Positions 11,625 to 21,308 are shown, numbered from the stretch's first letter. The stretch is 64,000 bases of DNA from Pseudonocardiales bacterium (GCA_019241525.1 JAFAWY010000058.1:62001-126000); one strand, 5' to 3'. A program made the numbers and translations. The notes: generated by a model not told the origin, from the sequence alone.

Positions 11625-12134
11625 TCACGGGTGCACGGTTTGCAAGACCTCTGCGGCAACTTCTTCCGCAGGACGGCCGGTTGTCGACACGATGACGTCA
11701 GACACCGACTCATAGACCGGGCGTCGCTGTGCCAGTAATTGCCGCAGATGCGCGCGGGGATTAGGCATTAACCAGGGATGCAAGGGGACGAGACCCTCCC
11801 TGCGGAGCAGTTCATCAAGTTCCACATCGAGAAATACGACGTGGAAGGGCTTCAGCTGTTCCTGAACCGATGGGTTCAACGGCGTGCCACCACCCAGAGC
11901 CAGCACTCCCGAATGATCCGCGAGAACACCACCGATGAGGCGGCACTCGACCTCGCCGAATTTCTCCCGGCCTAGCTTGACCACCAGCTCGCCGGCGGGC
12001 AGACCGCACTCATCCCGCACATCATCATCGAAGTCCCGAAAGGGGACACCGAGCTTTTCCGCCACCAGCCGCCCCACGGTGCTCTTGCCCGACCCCGGTG
12101 GACCAATCAGGATCACCACAGGACCGCTCACCAC
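11625..12134 (-). CDS. aroK: Shikimate kinase family protein with altered shikimate site
   Basis: Expected to phosphorylate shikimate at O3 with ATP. The 169-residue protein has the Walker A motif GPPGSGKST at residues 11-19, the shikimate Asp in FRDFDDD (residue 36), ALGGG at 79-83 and RRP at 137-139. The usual E-x-x-F-R-x-x-E motif, whose Arg binds shikimate, here reads EKFGEVE with Gly60 in place of Arg. The lid, normally with an R-P-L-L motif, reads GLVPLHPWLMPNPRA. Position next to aroB argues for AroK, but specificity may have changed. A GTG at 12131 is an alternative start to the GTG at 12134. Confidence 0.8.
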   Translation of the reverse strand: MVSGPVVILIGPPGSGKSTVGRLVAEKLGVPFRDFDDDVRDECGLPAGELVVKLGREKFGEVECRLIGGVLADHSGVLALGGGTPLNPSVQEQLKPFHVVFLDVELDELLRREGLVPLHPWLMPNPRAHLRQLLAQRRPVYESVSDVIVSTTGRPAEEVAAEVLQTVHP

Positions 12135-13216
12135 GCGTCGAACCTCCTTTGTCCCTCTGCACTGGCGCTGACCCCGCGATCGCCACCAGTGTCGGAGCTA
12201 TGCGGGAGAGGTAATCCGCTATGCCCAGCCGCATCAAATGCCGCCACGATTTGGTGGTGAGCAGCGCCAGCGGCGACCAGCACATGCAGCAGGATCCGGG
12301 CTTTGTACGGACCAAGGAAGCCGGAATTGATTAACCCGCGGTCCTGGAGGTCACGCTCGGATCCGGGGAAGCCGTAGGTGGCACGGAGCACCGGACCCGC
12401 GCCGGCGCGCGAGGCGAGTACTACTGGCAGGCGCGAGGCGAGCTCAGCCAGCGGCGCGACGAACGTCGCCGGCACGTGTCCCGCGCCAAAGGCAGCGATG
12501 ACCACCCCATCGAAACCGGTCTTGAGGCGATGCAGCAATTCGCCGTCATCACCGAAGCACGCGGTCACCAGCCCGATCCGAACGGCGTGAGCGGGTACCG
12601 GATAGGTCGGCACAGCCACCGGACGCGTGAGTAGGTGGGGGCTGCCCTCCACTACCCGCCCGATCGGACCGGTGTCCGGTGAGCCGAATGCGCCCGGACT
12701 AGTGCTGTGCATCTTGTGCACGTGCCGGGCGGCATGAATCTCGTCGCCCATCACGACCAGGCAGCCGACGCCGCTGAACTGCTTGCTCGCGGCGACCTGG
12801 ATAGCGGCCAGCAGGTTGGCCGGCCCATCGGCGCCGGCCAACGTCGGATTACGCAGGGCACCGGTCACCACCACGGGTGCGGTCCGGTCCACGGTCAGAT
12901 CGAGGAAGTACGCCGTCTCTTCGATGGTGTCGGTTCCTTGAGTGATCACTACCCCGTCAGCACCGGAGTCCAGCTCGTGGCGTACTACGCTCACCAGCTC
13001 ACAAAGATCATCAAAACTCAGCGATGCGCCCGGCAAGGTTCGGATACTTTTCGAGGTGATCTTACAATCCAGCCCGGTGAGCCCCGGTAGCGTGGCCAGT
13101 AGGGCAGCTGCATCCAGGGTTGGCACCACTCCGGCGGCATCAGCTCCTGCATTCGTCATCGCGATCGTGCCACCGAGAGATAAGACTGACACCGTCCGGT
13201 GCGTCGAAGCCTGCAT
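12128..13216 (-). CDS. L-asparaginase family amidohydrolase
   Basis: Hydrolyses asparagine to aspartate and ammonia. The 362-residue protein has both catalytic Thr motifs: GGTIAMT near residue 15 and TQGTDTIEET near residue 93. The C-terminal domain (GVVIAAFGAGHVP) is typical of the type I/II family. No signal peptide is seen, so it is probably cytoplasmic. The ATG at 13216 is preceded by GGGGTGAA. Its 3' end overlaps the aroK start by 7 bp, so it may head the aroK-aroB operon. Confidence 0.9.
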   Translation of the reverse strand: MQASTHRTVSVLSLGGTIAMTNAGADAAGVVPTLDAAALLATLPGLTGLDCKITSKSIRTLPGASLSFDDLCELVSVVRHELDSGADGVVITQGTDTIEETAYFLDLTVDRTAPVVVTGALRNPTLAGADGPANLLAAIQVAASKQFSGVGCLVVMGDEIHAARHVHKMHSTSPGAFGSPDTGPIGRVVEGSPHLLTRPVAVPTYPVPAHAVRIGLVTACFGDDGELLHRLKTGFDGVVIAAFGAGHVPATFVAPLAELASRLPVVLASRAGAGPVLRATYGFPGSERDLQDRGLINSGFLGPYKARILLHVLVAAGAAHHQIVAAFDAAGHSGLPLPHSSDTGGDRGVSASAEGQRRFDAW

Positions 13217-13422
13217 TTCACCCCCTGGTTACTGATGTCTCTGCACTGAACCGGCCGCGTATCACCTGCTCGCCAGTCACTGGACCGTGCCGACTCGACG
13301 CGCTGGAACGCAAGACCTGGCCTCGTAGTAACTATGCGGCTGCATGGTGCCCCACGCGATGAGATCCGGCTGGGACTGCAGTCCAATCGTTGGGGGCCTT
13401 TTCTCCAGCGGAGAGGAGCAGC

Positions 13423-13782
13423 ATGCACATGACCGTCAACCACGTTCTTGCCGTTGCCCCGGTCAGAGACATCGACACAGCCCGCGCATGGTACGAACGC
13501 CTGTTCGGCCGGGCGCCGGACAATCGACCGATGGACAGTCTCGCGGAGTGGCGCGTCACGGAAACCGGATGGCTGCAGGTGTGGCAAGACGCCGACCGCG
13601 CAGGTCACGCTCTGGTCAATTTCGCCGTTGACGACCTGGAACACCAGTGTGCCGAGCTTGCGACGAGAGGCCTGAATCCGGGGTCGATCGAGACGGTGAA
13701 CAAGGGCGTCCGGCTGTCGACCATCATCGATCCCGACGGCAACACGATCACCTTTATCGGCAACTTCCGTGTCGAGTACTGA
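13423..13782 (+). CDS. VOC (glyoxalase/bleomycin-resistance) family protein
   Basis: A 119-residue single vicinal-oxygen-chelate domain: beta-alpha-beta-beta-beta units with HVLAVAPVRDIDTARAWYERLFG at the front and IDPDGNTITFIG near the end. The start at 13423 follows GAGAGGAG. Substrate is unknown; such proteins range from metal-dependent lyases to drug-binding proteins. It stands alone on the plus strand, convergent with the SDR gene. A 12-bp palindrome (GGACTGCAGTCC, 13373-13384) lies upstream. Confidence 0.8.
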   Translation: MHMTVNHVLAVAPVRDIDTARAWYERLFGRAPDNRPMDSLAEWRVTETGWLQVWQDADRAGHALVNFAVDDLEHQCAELATRGLNPGSIETVNKGVRLSTIIDPDGNTITFIGNFRVEY

Positions 13783-13818
13783 GATGCCGTGTGCTTGATG
13801 TCGAGACGTTCACCACAG

Positions 13819-14589
13819 TCACGGTTCCGGGGTCAGCCACAGACGGGTTCCGTTGATCTCTCGGGAGGACTTGTCCCAGACGCCGACGATGGCCTCGGCC
13901 AGATCTCTGACGTCTGTAAATCCCGCGAAGGCAGCGTGCGGTCGCTCTTCCCGCATCGCGTCGTGAACCAGTGCCTTGACGATGAGGATGACCGCGGCGG
14001 CCGATGGTTCACCGTCGTGTCCCGACGCGTGGAAGGAGTCGGCGAGTGCCAGGGTCCATGCCTCGGCCGCAGACTTCGCGGCTGTGTATGCGGCATTGCC
14101 TGCGGTGGGCTTGGCGGCAGCCGCAGCACTGATCAGGACGTAGCGACCCCTTCCACTACGGGACAACGGGGCCTGAAAGGCCAGGGAAGTGTGCTGCACA
14201 GTGCGAATGAGCAGCTTCTCAAGCAGCCCCCAGTGCGCCAGCTCGGTCTCGGCAAACGTCTCGGAGCCTCGCCAGCCCCCGACCAGGTGGATCAGGCCAT
14301 CGATGCGACCGAATTCTTTCTCGATGCGCTGCGCCCAGGAGCGCGCCTGATCTAGGTCGAGTAGGTCCACGGTGTCACCGGTGACGATGGCATTGCTGCG
14401 TACCTGGCGGGCGGCGTCCACGGCATCGGCCAAACGCGTCGCGTCGGCATCGGCGGCTGCCACCGTCGCCCCGGTCTCAGCCAAGCGCACTAGGGCTGCC
14501 CGACCCGCCGGTCCAGCAGCTCCCGCCACCGCCACGACAGCACCCTGTAACCGGCCGTTGTCCTGGCTGCCTGGCGGAGTGGTCATCAC
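13819..14589 (-). CDS. Short-chain dehydrogenase/reductase
   Basis: A 256-residue Rossmann-fold protein. The cofactor loop near residue 22 is GAAGPAGRAAL, a GxxGxxG variant. The catalytic Tyr-Lys pair is YTAAK near residue 168, with Ser in LISAAAA before it. The NNAG-type motif is degenerate (HLVGGW), as in the less conserved SDRs. Substrate unknown. It starts at GTG 14589 or ATG 14586 behind AAGGAGGG. It is divergent from the TetR gene, about 100 bp away, a layout that often means the TetR regulates it. Confidence 0.85.
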   Translation of the reverse strand: MMTTPPGSQDNGRLQGAVVAVAGAAGPAGRAALVRLAETGATVAAADADATRLADAVDAARQVRSNAIVTGDTVDLLDLDQARSWAQRIEKEFGRIDGLIHLVGGWRGSETFAETELAHWGLLEKLLIRTVQHTSLAFQAPLSRSGRGRYVLISAAAAAKPTAGNAAYTAAKSAAEAWTLALADSFHASGHDGEPSAAAVILIVKALVHDAMREERPHAAFAGFTDVRDLAEAIVGVWDKSSREINGTRLWLTPEP

Positions 14590-14690
14590 CCATCACCCTC
14601 CTTCATCCGCTTGTGCTCGGAGATGATGTAACCAAAGCCGGCCGTCCCCGCATTGGCGGGACCTCGTGTCGGCACTGGGATAATCCGATC

Positions 14691-15314
14691 GTGGCTGATC
14701 CTGACGCGCCCTCCCCGCCGGCCCGCCCGCCGCGCGAGCGAATGGTCCGCGCCGCAATGCGGTTGATTCGCGCCCAAGGGGTCAGCGCTAGCGGGATGCG
14801 AGAGATTGTCGAACTGGCCGAAGCGCCACGCGGTTCGCTGCAGCATTATTTTCCCGGCGGGAAGCAGCAGTTGGTAACCGAGGCGCTGTTGTATTCCGGC
14901 GACATCGCCGCGCGCCGGGTCAGGCGCTTTGCCGAACAATTGCCGGAACCGACGCCGGGTTCCGTTTTCGCCGCCCTGGTCGGGGAATGGCGCGAGCTGT
15001 ACCGGACGAAAGGGTTCGCCGAAGGATGTCCGCTGGCCGCCGCAGCGGTGGACACGGCGGCCACCAGCCCAGCGCTGCGGGAAGCCGTGCATCGCGCGCT
15101 GCTGGCCTGGCAGGACCCGCTGCGGGTGGTACTCGCCGAACTTGGGGTGCCCGAGGCACGGGCAGGCTCGCTGGCCATGGTGATGATCAGCGCATTAGAG
15201 GGGGCGCTGATCCTGGCACGCGCGCATCAGGACCTCGAACCGTTGGATGCAGTCATCGCGGAGTTGTGCCCGCTGTTGGATTCCGCGGCACCGCGTGCCG
15301 ATTCGGTTGGGTGA
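14691..15314 (+). CDS. TetR-family transcriptional regulator
   Basis: The N-terminal HTH covers about residues 14-60 (MVRAAMRLIRAQGVSASGMR, then APRGSLQHYFPGGKQQLV), followed by a LmrA/YxaF-like C-terminal ligand domain. I prefer the GTG at 14691 (207 residues). A TAATCC hexamer ends 4 bp upstream, which would fit a leaderless transcript. The frame also opens at 14613, but that extension has no HTH-family similarity. Candidate targets are the divergent SDR and the palindromes at 16204-16279. The 3' end overlaps the convergent SCO6745-like gene by 62 bp. Confidence 0.85.
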   Translation: MADPDAPSPPARPPRERMVRAAMRLIRAQGVSASGMREIVELAEAPRGSLQHYFPGGKQQLVTEALLYSGDIAARRVRRFAEQLPEPTPGSVFAALVGEWRELYRTKGFAEGCPLAAAAVDTAATSPALREAVHRALLAWQDPLRVVLAELGVPEARAGSLAMVMISALEGALILARAHQDLEPLDAVIAELCPLLDSAAPRADSVG

Positions 15315-16185
15315 GCGCTACCGCGTGAGGCTGCGTCAGGCCCACCGCGTTGGCTATCGGCAGGGTTGCGCTGTCTATGACCGCGGCGGCCAGCGGGGTG
15401 AGCAGATCGGCGAGCCGACCGGTGTCGAGTTCCCCGAGCGCCTCCCACGGGCGCATCGCCGCGGCGTCGGTGCCATCCTCAATCCGCTCGCGCAGCGCAG
15501 CGCCGGACTCGGTGAGTCCGCCGCGCTCGTCCAGCAGGCCAGCAGCACACAGCTCGTCCACCGCCTGTTGCCATTGCTCCTCGACCCACCCGCGGCTCTC
15601 GCGGAGCACGTCCGCCTCGGCCTCGCCCGCGGCGGCCTTGAGTAGGTGCGCCTGGGCGGGAGTCATCTGGTTGGCTACCAGCACGGCGTTGTGCCCGTCC
15701 CCGCGGTGCTCACGCAGAGTGGAAGTGGCCTGCCACAGCGCCAGATGGGGCGCTGCCGGCCGGGGCAGCGCCTGGTTTGCCGCCGCCACCACCCGACCGG
15801 CGCAGTCCGCGGCGGCCGCGGCCTGCCAGGCCAGCTCAGCTGCTTCGGCCATGGCCGCCGACTCCACCGTGTCTTGGTTCCAGAGCCGGCGCAGCGCAGC
15901 GTCTGCACCCTCCAGCCGCGCAGCCAGCGCCTCTTCGGCCGTACTGTAGCTCCAGGCATCGGGCAATGCCCGGCACACCCGGCGGGGGTGGAAGCCGAAA
16001 AAGCTTGCGATGACCGGAGCCGGACCGACCTTGCCGAGCGGAGCGGCGCGGAAGGCGAAGTAACCCATCCAGAAGCCGCGCATTCCCAACCGATCAGCGG
16101 CGGCGCGCGCCTCAGGAGCGAAATAGATCACGTCATGGATCGGTTCGTATAGCCGCCACATCCTCCGCGCGACCGTGCCGGTCAT
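15253..16185 (-). CDS. SCO6745-family protein (function unknown)
   Basis: A 310-residue alanine-rich, probably helical protein resembling the actinobacterial SCO6745 family; the N-terminal signature is RRMWRLYEPIHDVIYFAPEA, followed by RGFWMGYFAFRAAPLG. The C-terminal half looks like a winged-helix-like segment (QAVDELCAAGLLDERGGLTE). The ATG at 16185 follows AAAGGGAG. No catalytic motif is recognised. Its upstream region carries three palindromes, so it is probably under a dimeric repressor. Confidence 0.75.
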   Translation of the reverse strand: MTGTVARRMWRLYEPIHDVIYFAPEARAAADRLGMRGFWMGYFAFRAAPLGKVGPAPVIASFFGFHPRRVCRALPDAWSYSTAEEALAARLEGADAALRRLWNQDTVESAAMAEAAELAWQAAAAADCAGRVVAAANQALPRPAAPHLALWQATSTLREHRGDGHNAVLVANQMTPAQAHLLKAAAGEAEADVLRESRGWVEEQWQQAVDELCAAGLLDERGGLTESGAALRERIEDGTDAAAMRPWEALGELDTGRLADLLTPLAAAVIDSATLPIANAVGLTQPHAVALTQPNRHAVPRNPTAGTTPR

Positions 16186-16203
16186 CGTCTCCCTTTCTCG
16201 ATT

Positions 16204-16279
16204 CCCGTCATGACGGGCGTCATAATGACGGAGGGCCAGGCAGACGGATAGAGTCCGGCGGTATGACAAGTGTCATACC
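16204..16279. promoter_or_regulatory. Three palindromic operators between divergent genes
   Basis: Three inverted repeats sharing TGAC/GTCA half-sites: CCCGTCATGACGGG (16204-16217, perfect), CGTCATAATGACG (16218-16230) and GGTATGACAAGTGTCATACC (16260-16279, perfect 9-bp arms). They sit between the SCO6745-like gene and the 3-hydroxyisobutyrate-dehydrogenase-like gene. This is the form expected of TetR-type operators, and a TetR gene lies 900 bp away. Confidence 0.65.
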
Positions 16280-16369
16280 CCTGTCCGTCCTGGCGGATAC
16301 CGCCGCAGAGCGCGCGGTCGTTCACGTCCTGGTAGGTGCTCCGCTGGCCGCGGCGAGCTTTCCGGGACG

Positions 16370-17326
16370 GTGCTGGTGACCGCGGCCGCACCCGAGGCGG
16401 CTTCGCGCGTCGGGTTCATCGGACTGGGTCTCATGGGTCAGCCCATGGCGCTCAATCTTGCCCGTGCCGGGATCCCGCTGGTGGTGTGGAACCGCACGAC
16501 CGGCCGATCCGATCCGCTGCGCGCGCTTGGTGCCCGCGTCGTCTCCACTGCGTTCGAGGTACTCCAGCGGGCTCGGATTGTCATCCTGATGCTGGCCGAT
16601 GGGACCGCGATCGACGAGGTACTCGGTCGGGGTACCCCAGTCCTCGCCGCGACGGTGACCGACCGCACCGTCGTGCACATGGGGACAACCTCGCCGGAGT
16701 ACTCCCGTGACCTGGCCACCGACATCGAGGCGGCGGGCGGGCGCTACGTCGAGGCTCCTGTCTCCGGATCACGCGTGCCGGCAGAGACTGGTGACCTCGT
16801 GGCGATGCTTGCCGGTGACGATGACGTCATCCAGCAAGTCTGTCCGGTGCTGCGTCCCATGTGCCGGGAGACGCTGTTCTGCGGGCCGGTGCCCAACGCA
16901 CTGCTGATGAAGCTGGCCGTCAACATCTTCCTGATCACGACCGTGACCGGCCTTGCGGAGTCCTATCACTTCGCCCAGCAGCACGGCCTGGACCTGCGAA
17001 TATTCCGGCACGTCATCGACGGCGGGCAAATGGCAAGCAGCATCTCTCGGGTCAAAACCGCCAAGCTGCTCTCGCACGACTTCACCGCCCAGGCCGCCGC
17101 CGCTGATGCCCTGAAAAACAACGAACTGGTCGCCCAAGCTGCACGCCAAGCCGGCATCGCCTCGCCGGTGCTGGACGTCTGCCACACCCTGTTCGATGAG
17201 ACCGTGACTCTCGGCCGCGGTGCGTTCGACATGATCGCCGTGCTGGCTGCGCTGGAGGCGCGCACCGCGGCGGCGCGCACGGATCCCGAGCAGCTTGCCG
17301 TGGTCAGCGCTGGCGGTAGCTGTTGA
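16370..17326 (+). CDS. NAD(P)-dependent 3-hydroxyisobutyrate dehydrogenase family oxidoreductase
   Basis: A beta-hydroxyacid dehydrogenase of 318 residues. Rossmann motif [10 protein letters not shown] near residues 18-27, substrate motif [14 protein letters not shown] near residue 128, and catalytic Lys in [10 protein letters not shown] near residue 178. It could be 3-hydroxyisobutyrate dehydrogenase, tartronate semialdehyde reductase or an imine-reductase-like enzyme. The GTG at 16370 has no strong ribosome site; GTG 16376 is possible. Its 3' end overlaps the convergent aroC by 23 bp. Confidence 0.85.
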   Translation: MLVTAAAPEAASRVGFIGLGLMGQPMALNLARAGIPLVVWNRTTGRSDPLRALGARVVSTAFEVLQRARIVILMLADGTAIDEVLGRGTPVLAATVTDRTVVHMGTTSPEYSRDLATDIEAAGGRYVEAPVSGSRVPAETGDLVAMLAGDDDVIQQVCPVLRPMCRETLFCGPVPNALLMKLAVNIFLITTVTGLAESYHFAQQHGLDLRIFRHVIDGGQMASSISRVKTAKLLSHDFTAQAAAADALKNNELVAQAARQAGIASPVLDVCHTLFDETVTLGRGAFDMIAVLAALEARTAAARTDPEQLAVVSAGGSC

Positions 17327-18482
17327 CGTAAGCGCGGGCGTTGCGGACGGTCTCGGGCAGGGCGTCGCCGCCGAACTTCTCCAAGACGGCATCGGCGAGC
17401 ACAAGCGCGACCATCGCCTCGGCGACCACGCCCGCGGCGGGGACCGCGCAGACGTCGGAGCGCTGGTTGATCGCGACAGCCGGTTGGCCGGTGGCGACAT
17501 CGACGGTGGCCAACGCGCGCGGCACAGTGGAGATCGGCTTCATCGCCACCCGAACCCGCAGCGTCTCTCCGTTGGTCATGCCCCCTTCAAGGCCACCGGC
17601 CCGGTTGGTGCGGCGCACCACACCGTCCGCCGCGGGAGCCATCTCATCGTGCGCGGCGCTGCCGCGGCGCCGTGCGGTGGCGAACCCATCGCCCACCTCG
17701 ACGCCCTTCATGGCCTGGATTCCCATCAGCGCGCCGGCCAGCCGGGCGTCCAACCGCCGGTCGGCGTGGACGTATGAGCCCAATCCGACCGGGAGCCCGT
17801 ATGCCAGCACCTCAATCACGCCGCCGAGCGTGTCGCCGTCTTTCTTGGCGGCGTCCACCTCGGCGATCATCGCAGCTGAGGCCTCCTCCGAGTACGCCCG
17901 GACTGGGCTGGCGTCAACCCGCTCCAGGTCATCCGGTCTGGGCAGTACACCTGCGGGAGCCTCAGCCTGCCCTAGCGACACCACATGGGACAGGATTTCG
18001 ACATCGAGAGCCTGGCGCAGGAAGGCCTTGGCCACGGTGCCCAGGGCAACCCGGGAAGCGGTTTCACGGGCGCTGGCGCGTTCCAGCACCGGTCGGGCGT
18101 CGTCGAAACCGAACTTGGTCATCCCGGCCAGGTCTGCGTGCCCCGGCCGGGGTCGGGTCAGCGGCGCATTGCGGGCCTGCTCAGCCAGCATCACCGGGTC
18201 CACCGGATCGGCCGCCATGACGGTTTCCCACTTCGGCCACTCGGTGTTGCCGATCCGGATGGCAACTGGACCGCCCAGAGTTCGACCGTGCCGGATGCCG
18301 CCAAGCAGTTCTACTTCGTCGGCTTCGAACTTCATCCGTGCCCCGCGGCCGTATCCCAGGCGGCGGCGGGCCAGCTCAGCCTGGATGTCTTTGGACGTCA
18401 CCTCGACACCGGCGACCATTCCTTCCAGCACCGCGACCAGAGCGGGACCGTGCGATTCTCCAGCGGTGAGCCAACGCAGCAT
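17304..18482 (-). CDS. aroC: Chorismate synthase
   Basis: FMN-dependent conversion of EPSP to chorismate, last step of the shikimate pathway. The ATG at 18482 gives 392 residues starting [15 protein letters not shown], the invariant N-terminus; the frame remains open upstream but without family similarity. Other motifs are [23 protein letters not shown] and [14 protein letters not shown]. It is separated from aroB/aroK by the accessory block 13.4-17.3 kb, whereas these genes are often adjacent. No aroE is seen in the window. Confidence 0.97.
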   Translation of the reverse strand: MLRWLTAGESHGPALVAVLEGMVAGVEVTSKDIQAELARRRLGYGRGARMKFEADEVELLGGIRHGRTLGGPVAIRIGNTEWPKWETVMAADPVDPVMLAEQARNAPLTRPRPGHADLAGMTKFGFDDARPVLERASARETASRVALGTVAKAFLRQALDVEILSHVVSLGQAEAPAGVLPRPDDLERVDASPVRAYSEEASAAMIAEVDAAKKDGDTLGGVIEVLAYGLPVGLGSYVHADRRLDARLAGALMGIQAMKGVEVGDGFATARRRGSAAHDEMAPAADGVVRRTNRAGGLEGGMTNGETLRVRVAMKPISTVPRALATVDVATGQPAVAINQRSDVCAVPAAGVVAEAMVALVLADAVLEKFGGDALPETVRNARAYVNSYRQR

Positions 18483-18557
18483 GCCGCCATCGTGCCACGC
18501 TCTAGGAGCCTTCAGGCTGGGGTCACCTGGCCGGCCCGGCTGCACATCTTGGCGGCG

Positions 18558-18601
18558 CGACACGCGGGGCACGAGGGCACGACACGCGGGGCATGAGGGC
18601 A
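18558..18601. repeat. 22-bp tandem direct repeat (copy group 1)
   Basis: Two head-to-tail 22-bp units differing at one base, each starting CGACACGCGGGGCA, between the permease stop and the aroC start. The same unit occurs at 35058-35110. Together they look like a dispersed intergenic repeat or a regulator-binding array. Confidence 0.75.
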
Positions 18602-18603
18602 GG

Positions 18604-20139
18604 TCAGGCTTCGGCAACGGCGGGGACCGCGTTGACGGCTGCCGGGGCGGCCCTGTTCCGGAGCCTGCGGTGCACCACCAGGCCGACCACCACCAACCCG
18701 GCGACGAACAGCAGCGCTGAGTACTGGAGCACCCAGCTGGTACCTGCCGGGTCGTACACCGCCTGCCGCGGCCAGGCAATGTTGATCATCATTGCCACGC
18801 CGTACACCACGGCAAACAGGTTCACCGGTAGCCCCCACCGTCCCAGCGAAAAGCCTCCGGGACCCGTCATCGGCAGCCGACCGCGCAGCCGAGCTTTCAG
18901 AGCGGGACCGGTGACCAGAAGGTACGCCAGGTAGACGATCACCACCGACGTGCTGGTGACCGCCGCGAATGCCGCTGGGTTACCGAGGTTGATCAGCAGC
19001 ACGGCAATCGCCAGCACGCCTACCGCGATGCCGGTGACGATCGGCGTCCCAGTCTGTGGGTGGACCCGGGCGAGCAACCGAGCTCCGGGCAGCCGGCCGT
19101 CGCGGGCCATGCTGAACATCACCCGCGACGCCGAGTTCTGGATGGCCAGGCAGGCGGACACGATCGAGACAGCGACGACCGTCAACAGTGCCCGGCCAAG
19201 CGTGGAGTCCAGCCGGCTGGTGATCACGTAGGCGATCCCTCCTGCGGACAGCTGGCCGTCGGTCAACGAGGGCGCCGCCATCAGCGCAGCCACGATCATG
19301 AACCCGCCGCCGACGAACGACACCAGGAGAGCGCGCAGGATCGCCGACGGGACCACGCGCCGGGGCTCGGTCGTCTCCTCAGAAAGCTCAGCGGCGCTGT
19401 CGAAGCCGTACATGACGTAGGCCGCCATCAACGTAGAGGCCAGGAAGGCGTAGATGTACGGGCTGTTGCCGGAGACATTGAGCGTTTGGGTGACGACGCC
19501 GGGGCCGCGTTCGGCGTGGCTGAACAGCAGCATCAGCAGCAGCACCACGCCGATGATTTCACAGCTGACCCCGATTCCGTTGATCACCGCCATGAACCGC
19601 ACGCCGACAGCGCTGATCACGGTGGCGACCGCGATGAGCACCGCGCCGAGCAGGATCCCGTTGGCGGCACCCGATGCCGAGGTGACCGAGGAGTCGCTGC
19701 CGATGATCTGGAAGCCCGACCACACCGCGGGCAGCACTGCTTGGAGCGCGATGCCGATCGCCGCCACACTGACGATGTAGCCGATCAGCATCGCCCACCC
19801 GGCGAACCATCCGACAATCTCCCCGGCAAGCCTGCGTGACCACTGGTAGATGCACCCGGCCAGCGGCCAACTCGCGGCGAGTTCGGCGAACACCAGCGCC
19901 ACGCATAGCTGGCCGGCGAACACCAGTGGCCAGGTCCAGAAAAACGCCGGCCCGCCGAACGAGTAGCCCAGCGCGAACAGCTGGAATACCGTGGTGAGGA
20001 TCGACACGAAGGAGAACCCGGCGGCGAAGGACGAAAACCAACCGAGCCGGCGGTGCAGCTCCTGGCGGTAGCCGATGCGGCGCAGATCCTCGGCGTCGGG
20101 GCCGCCGGTCGGGCTGGTGATCAGGACAGGGGCGCTCAT
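18604..20139 (-). CDS. APC-superfamily permease, candidate guanidine or guanidino-compound importer
   Basis: A 511-residue membrane protein with about 12 hydrophobic segments, of the amino acid/polyamine (UGA4-like) APC type; [20 protein letters not shown] and [20 protein letters not shown] are family signatures. The ATG at 20139 lies one base after the upstream ureohydrolase stop codon, so it is co-transcribed and translationally coupled under the guanidine riboswitch. The family usually carries amino acids or GABA. Guanidine or a guanidino compound as substrate is inferred only from the operon. A longer frame to 20172 overlaps the upstream gene and is less likely. Confidence 0.88.
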   Translation of the reverse strand: MSAPVLITSPTGGPDAEDLRRIGYRQELHRRLGWFSSFAAGFSFVSILTTVFQLFALGYSFGGPAFFWTWPLVFAGQLCVALVFAELAASWPLAGCIYQWSRRLAGEIVGWFAGWAMLIGYIVSVAAIGIALQAVLPAVWSGFQIIGSDSSVTSASGAANGILLGAVLIAVATVISAVGVRFMAVINGIGVSCEIIGVVLLLMLLFSHAERGPGVVTQTLNVSGNSPYIYAFLASTLMAAYVMYGFDSAAELSEETTEPRRVVPSAILRALLVSFVGGGFMIVAALMAAPSLTDGQLSAGGIAYVITSRLDSTLGRALLTVVAVSIVSACLAIQNSASRVMFSMARDGRLPGARLLARVHPQTGTPIVTGIAVGVLAIAVLLINLGNPAAFAAVTSTSVVIVYLAYLLVTGPALKARLRGRLPMTGPGGFSLGRWGLPVNLFAVVYGVAMMINIAWPRQAVYDPAGTSWVLQYSALLFVAGLVVVGLVVHRRLRNRAAPAAVNAVPAVAEA

Positions 20140-20140
20140 T

Positions 20141-21256
20141 TTAACTGGCCTTTCGCGGTAGATGACCGGCACGCACGAGGCAGCCGAGGGTGTCGCAGAT
20201 CACCCGGGTCGCGATGAGTGAGGTGATCTCGACGTTGTCGTAGGGCGGGGAGCACTCCACGACCTCGATGCCCGCCAGCGGGCGGGCGGCGACGAGCTGG
20301 ATGAACTTCAGGACCTCGCGAGGCAAGAACCCGCCAGGTTCGGGCCACCCTGTGCCGGGGACGAACGCTGCGTCGAGGCAGTCGACGTCGAAGGACAACC
20401 AGACGGCGTCGGTTCCGTCCCACGCGACATCCAGGGCACGTTGCGCGGCGGCCTCGATGCCCATCTCCACGCAGTCGGTGACGGTCAGAATCGTGGTGCC
20501 GCGCTCCCGGCCGACCTTCACTCCGGGTCGGGGCGCCTGCCAGCCGCCGATGCCGATCTGCACCAGGTTGCGGGGCGGCACGTTGGGCAGGTCCGTGGCG
20601 TGAAACCACGGGGTGGTGTGCATCCGCTCGTCGAGGTCGGTTTCCTGGGTGTCGACGTGGCGGTCGAAGTGGATGATGCCGAGCTTGCTGCCGTTGAGGT
20701 GCTCCGCGACCGCGCGTGTGGTCGGGAACCCGATGGAGTGGTCACCGCCCAGCACGACCGGGAAGGCGCCGGAGGCATAGACGTGTCCGACCGCCTTGGA
20801 GATCTGGTCGAAGGTCTTTTCGATATTGCCGGGGATGGTGAATACGTCACCGAGGTCACCAATAGTAATTGACTCTCGCAGGTCGACGCCGAGCTCGAAG
20901 CTGTACGGGCCGTACAGCGCGGAGATTTTGCGGATGCCCTGCGGACCGAAGCGGGTTCCGGACCGGTAGGTGGTGCCGCCATCGAAGGGTGCGCCGAGCA
21001 CCGCCACGTCATATTCGCCGCAGCGGCGGACGTCTTCGACGTAGGGTGCTTTGAGGAAGGTGTTGATGCCGGCGAAATGCGGCAGCTCTCCACGGGAGAA
21101 GGTAGGGATGCGCCGGTCGACGATCGAGTCGGCTCCGGGTAGCCCTAACTCGAGACCTCGCGCGACCTCCCTTTCCCATTGGGTGGTGGGTAGCGCGGCT
21201 TCGGCCTCGACGGCGTACCGCGCCTCCGGGCCGTAGTGTTGATGCAGATTGTGCAC
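20141..21256 (-). CDS. Ureohydrolase-family enzyme, probable guanidine hydrolase (GdmH-like)
   Basis: Annotated by family as agmatinase/arginase-like, but context points to guanidine hydrolysis to urea and ammonia. The binuclear metal site is complete: GGDHS, then D-x-H-x-D as HFDRHVDT, then D-x-D as SFDVDCLD. Unlike common agmatinases it has Arg in place of Ala in DAHxD and FVPGTGWPEPGGF with Trp after PGTG, features I associate with the Ni-dependent guanidine hydrolase group (Sll1077 of Synechocystis). A guanidine-I riboswitch directly precedes it. Start choice: GTG 21256 (371 residues, SD GGAGG at 21263-21267), or ATG 21304 (387 residues), whose SD is the GGGAGG end of the aptamer. The stop couples to the APC permease. 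Confidence 0.85.
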   Translation of the reverse strand: MHNLHQHYGPEARYAVEAEAALPTTQWEREVARGLELGLPGADSIVDRRIPTFSRGELPHFAGINTFLKAPYVEDVRRCGEYDVAVLGAPFDGGTTYRSGTRFGPQGIRKISALYGPYSFELGVDLRESITIGDLGDVFTIPGNIEKTFDQISKAVGHVYASGAFPVVLGGDHSIGFPTTRAVAEHLNGSKLGIIHFDRHVDTQETDLDERMHTTPWFHATDLPNVPPRNLVQIGIGGWQAPRPGVKVGRERGTTILTVTDCVEMGIEAAAQRALDVAWDGTDAVWLSFDVDCLDAAFVPGTGWPEPGGFLPREVLKFIQLVAARPLAGIEVVECSPPYDNVEITSLIATRVICDTLGCLVRAGHLPRKAS

Positions 21257-21308
21257 GTCGGGCCTCCGCGTCCACGGCGCCCGGCCGCGAGGGCAGCCGG
21301 GCATGGCT

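Noticed and set aside
13156-13644. 162-codon minus-strand frame upstream of the asparaginase gene
   Set aside because: Covers the VOC gene in antisense and overlaps the asparaginase start; no domain seen.
14646-14662. Short inverted repeat CCCGC/GCGGG before the TetR gene as its operator
   Set aside because: Five-base arms in GC-rich DNA are expected by chance.
17341-18720. 459-codon plus-strand open frame
   Set aside because: Antisense to aroC; Ser/Arg/Pro-rich composition of a shadow frame.
20141-21304. Calling the ureohydrolase an agmatinase (speB)
   Set aside because: Fold agrees, but the guanidine riboswitch and the HFDRHVDT and PGTGWPEPGG motifs fit guanidine hydrolase better; no other polyamine genes are nearby.
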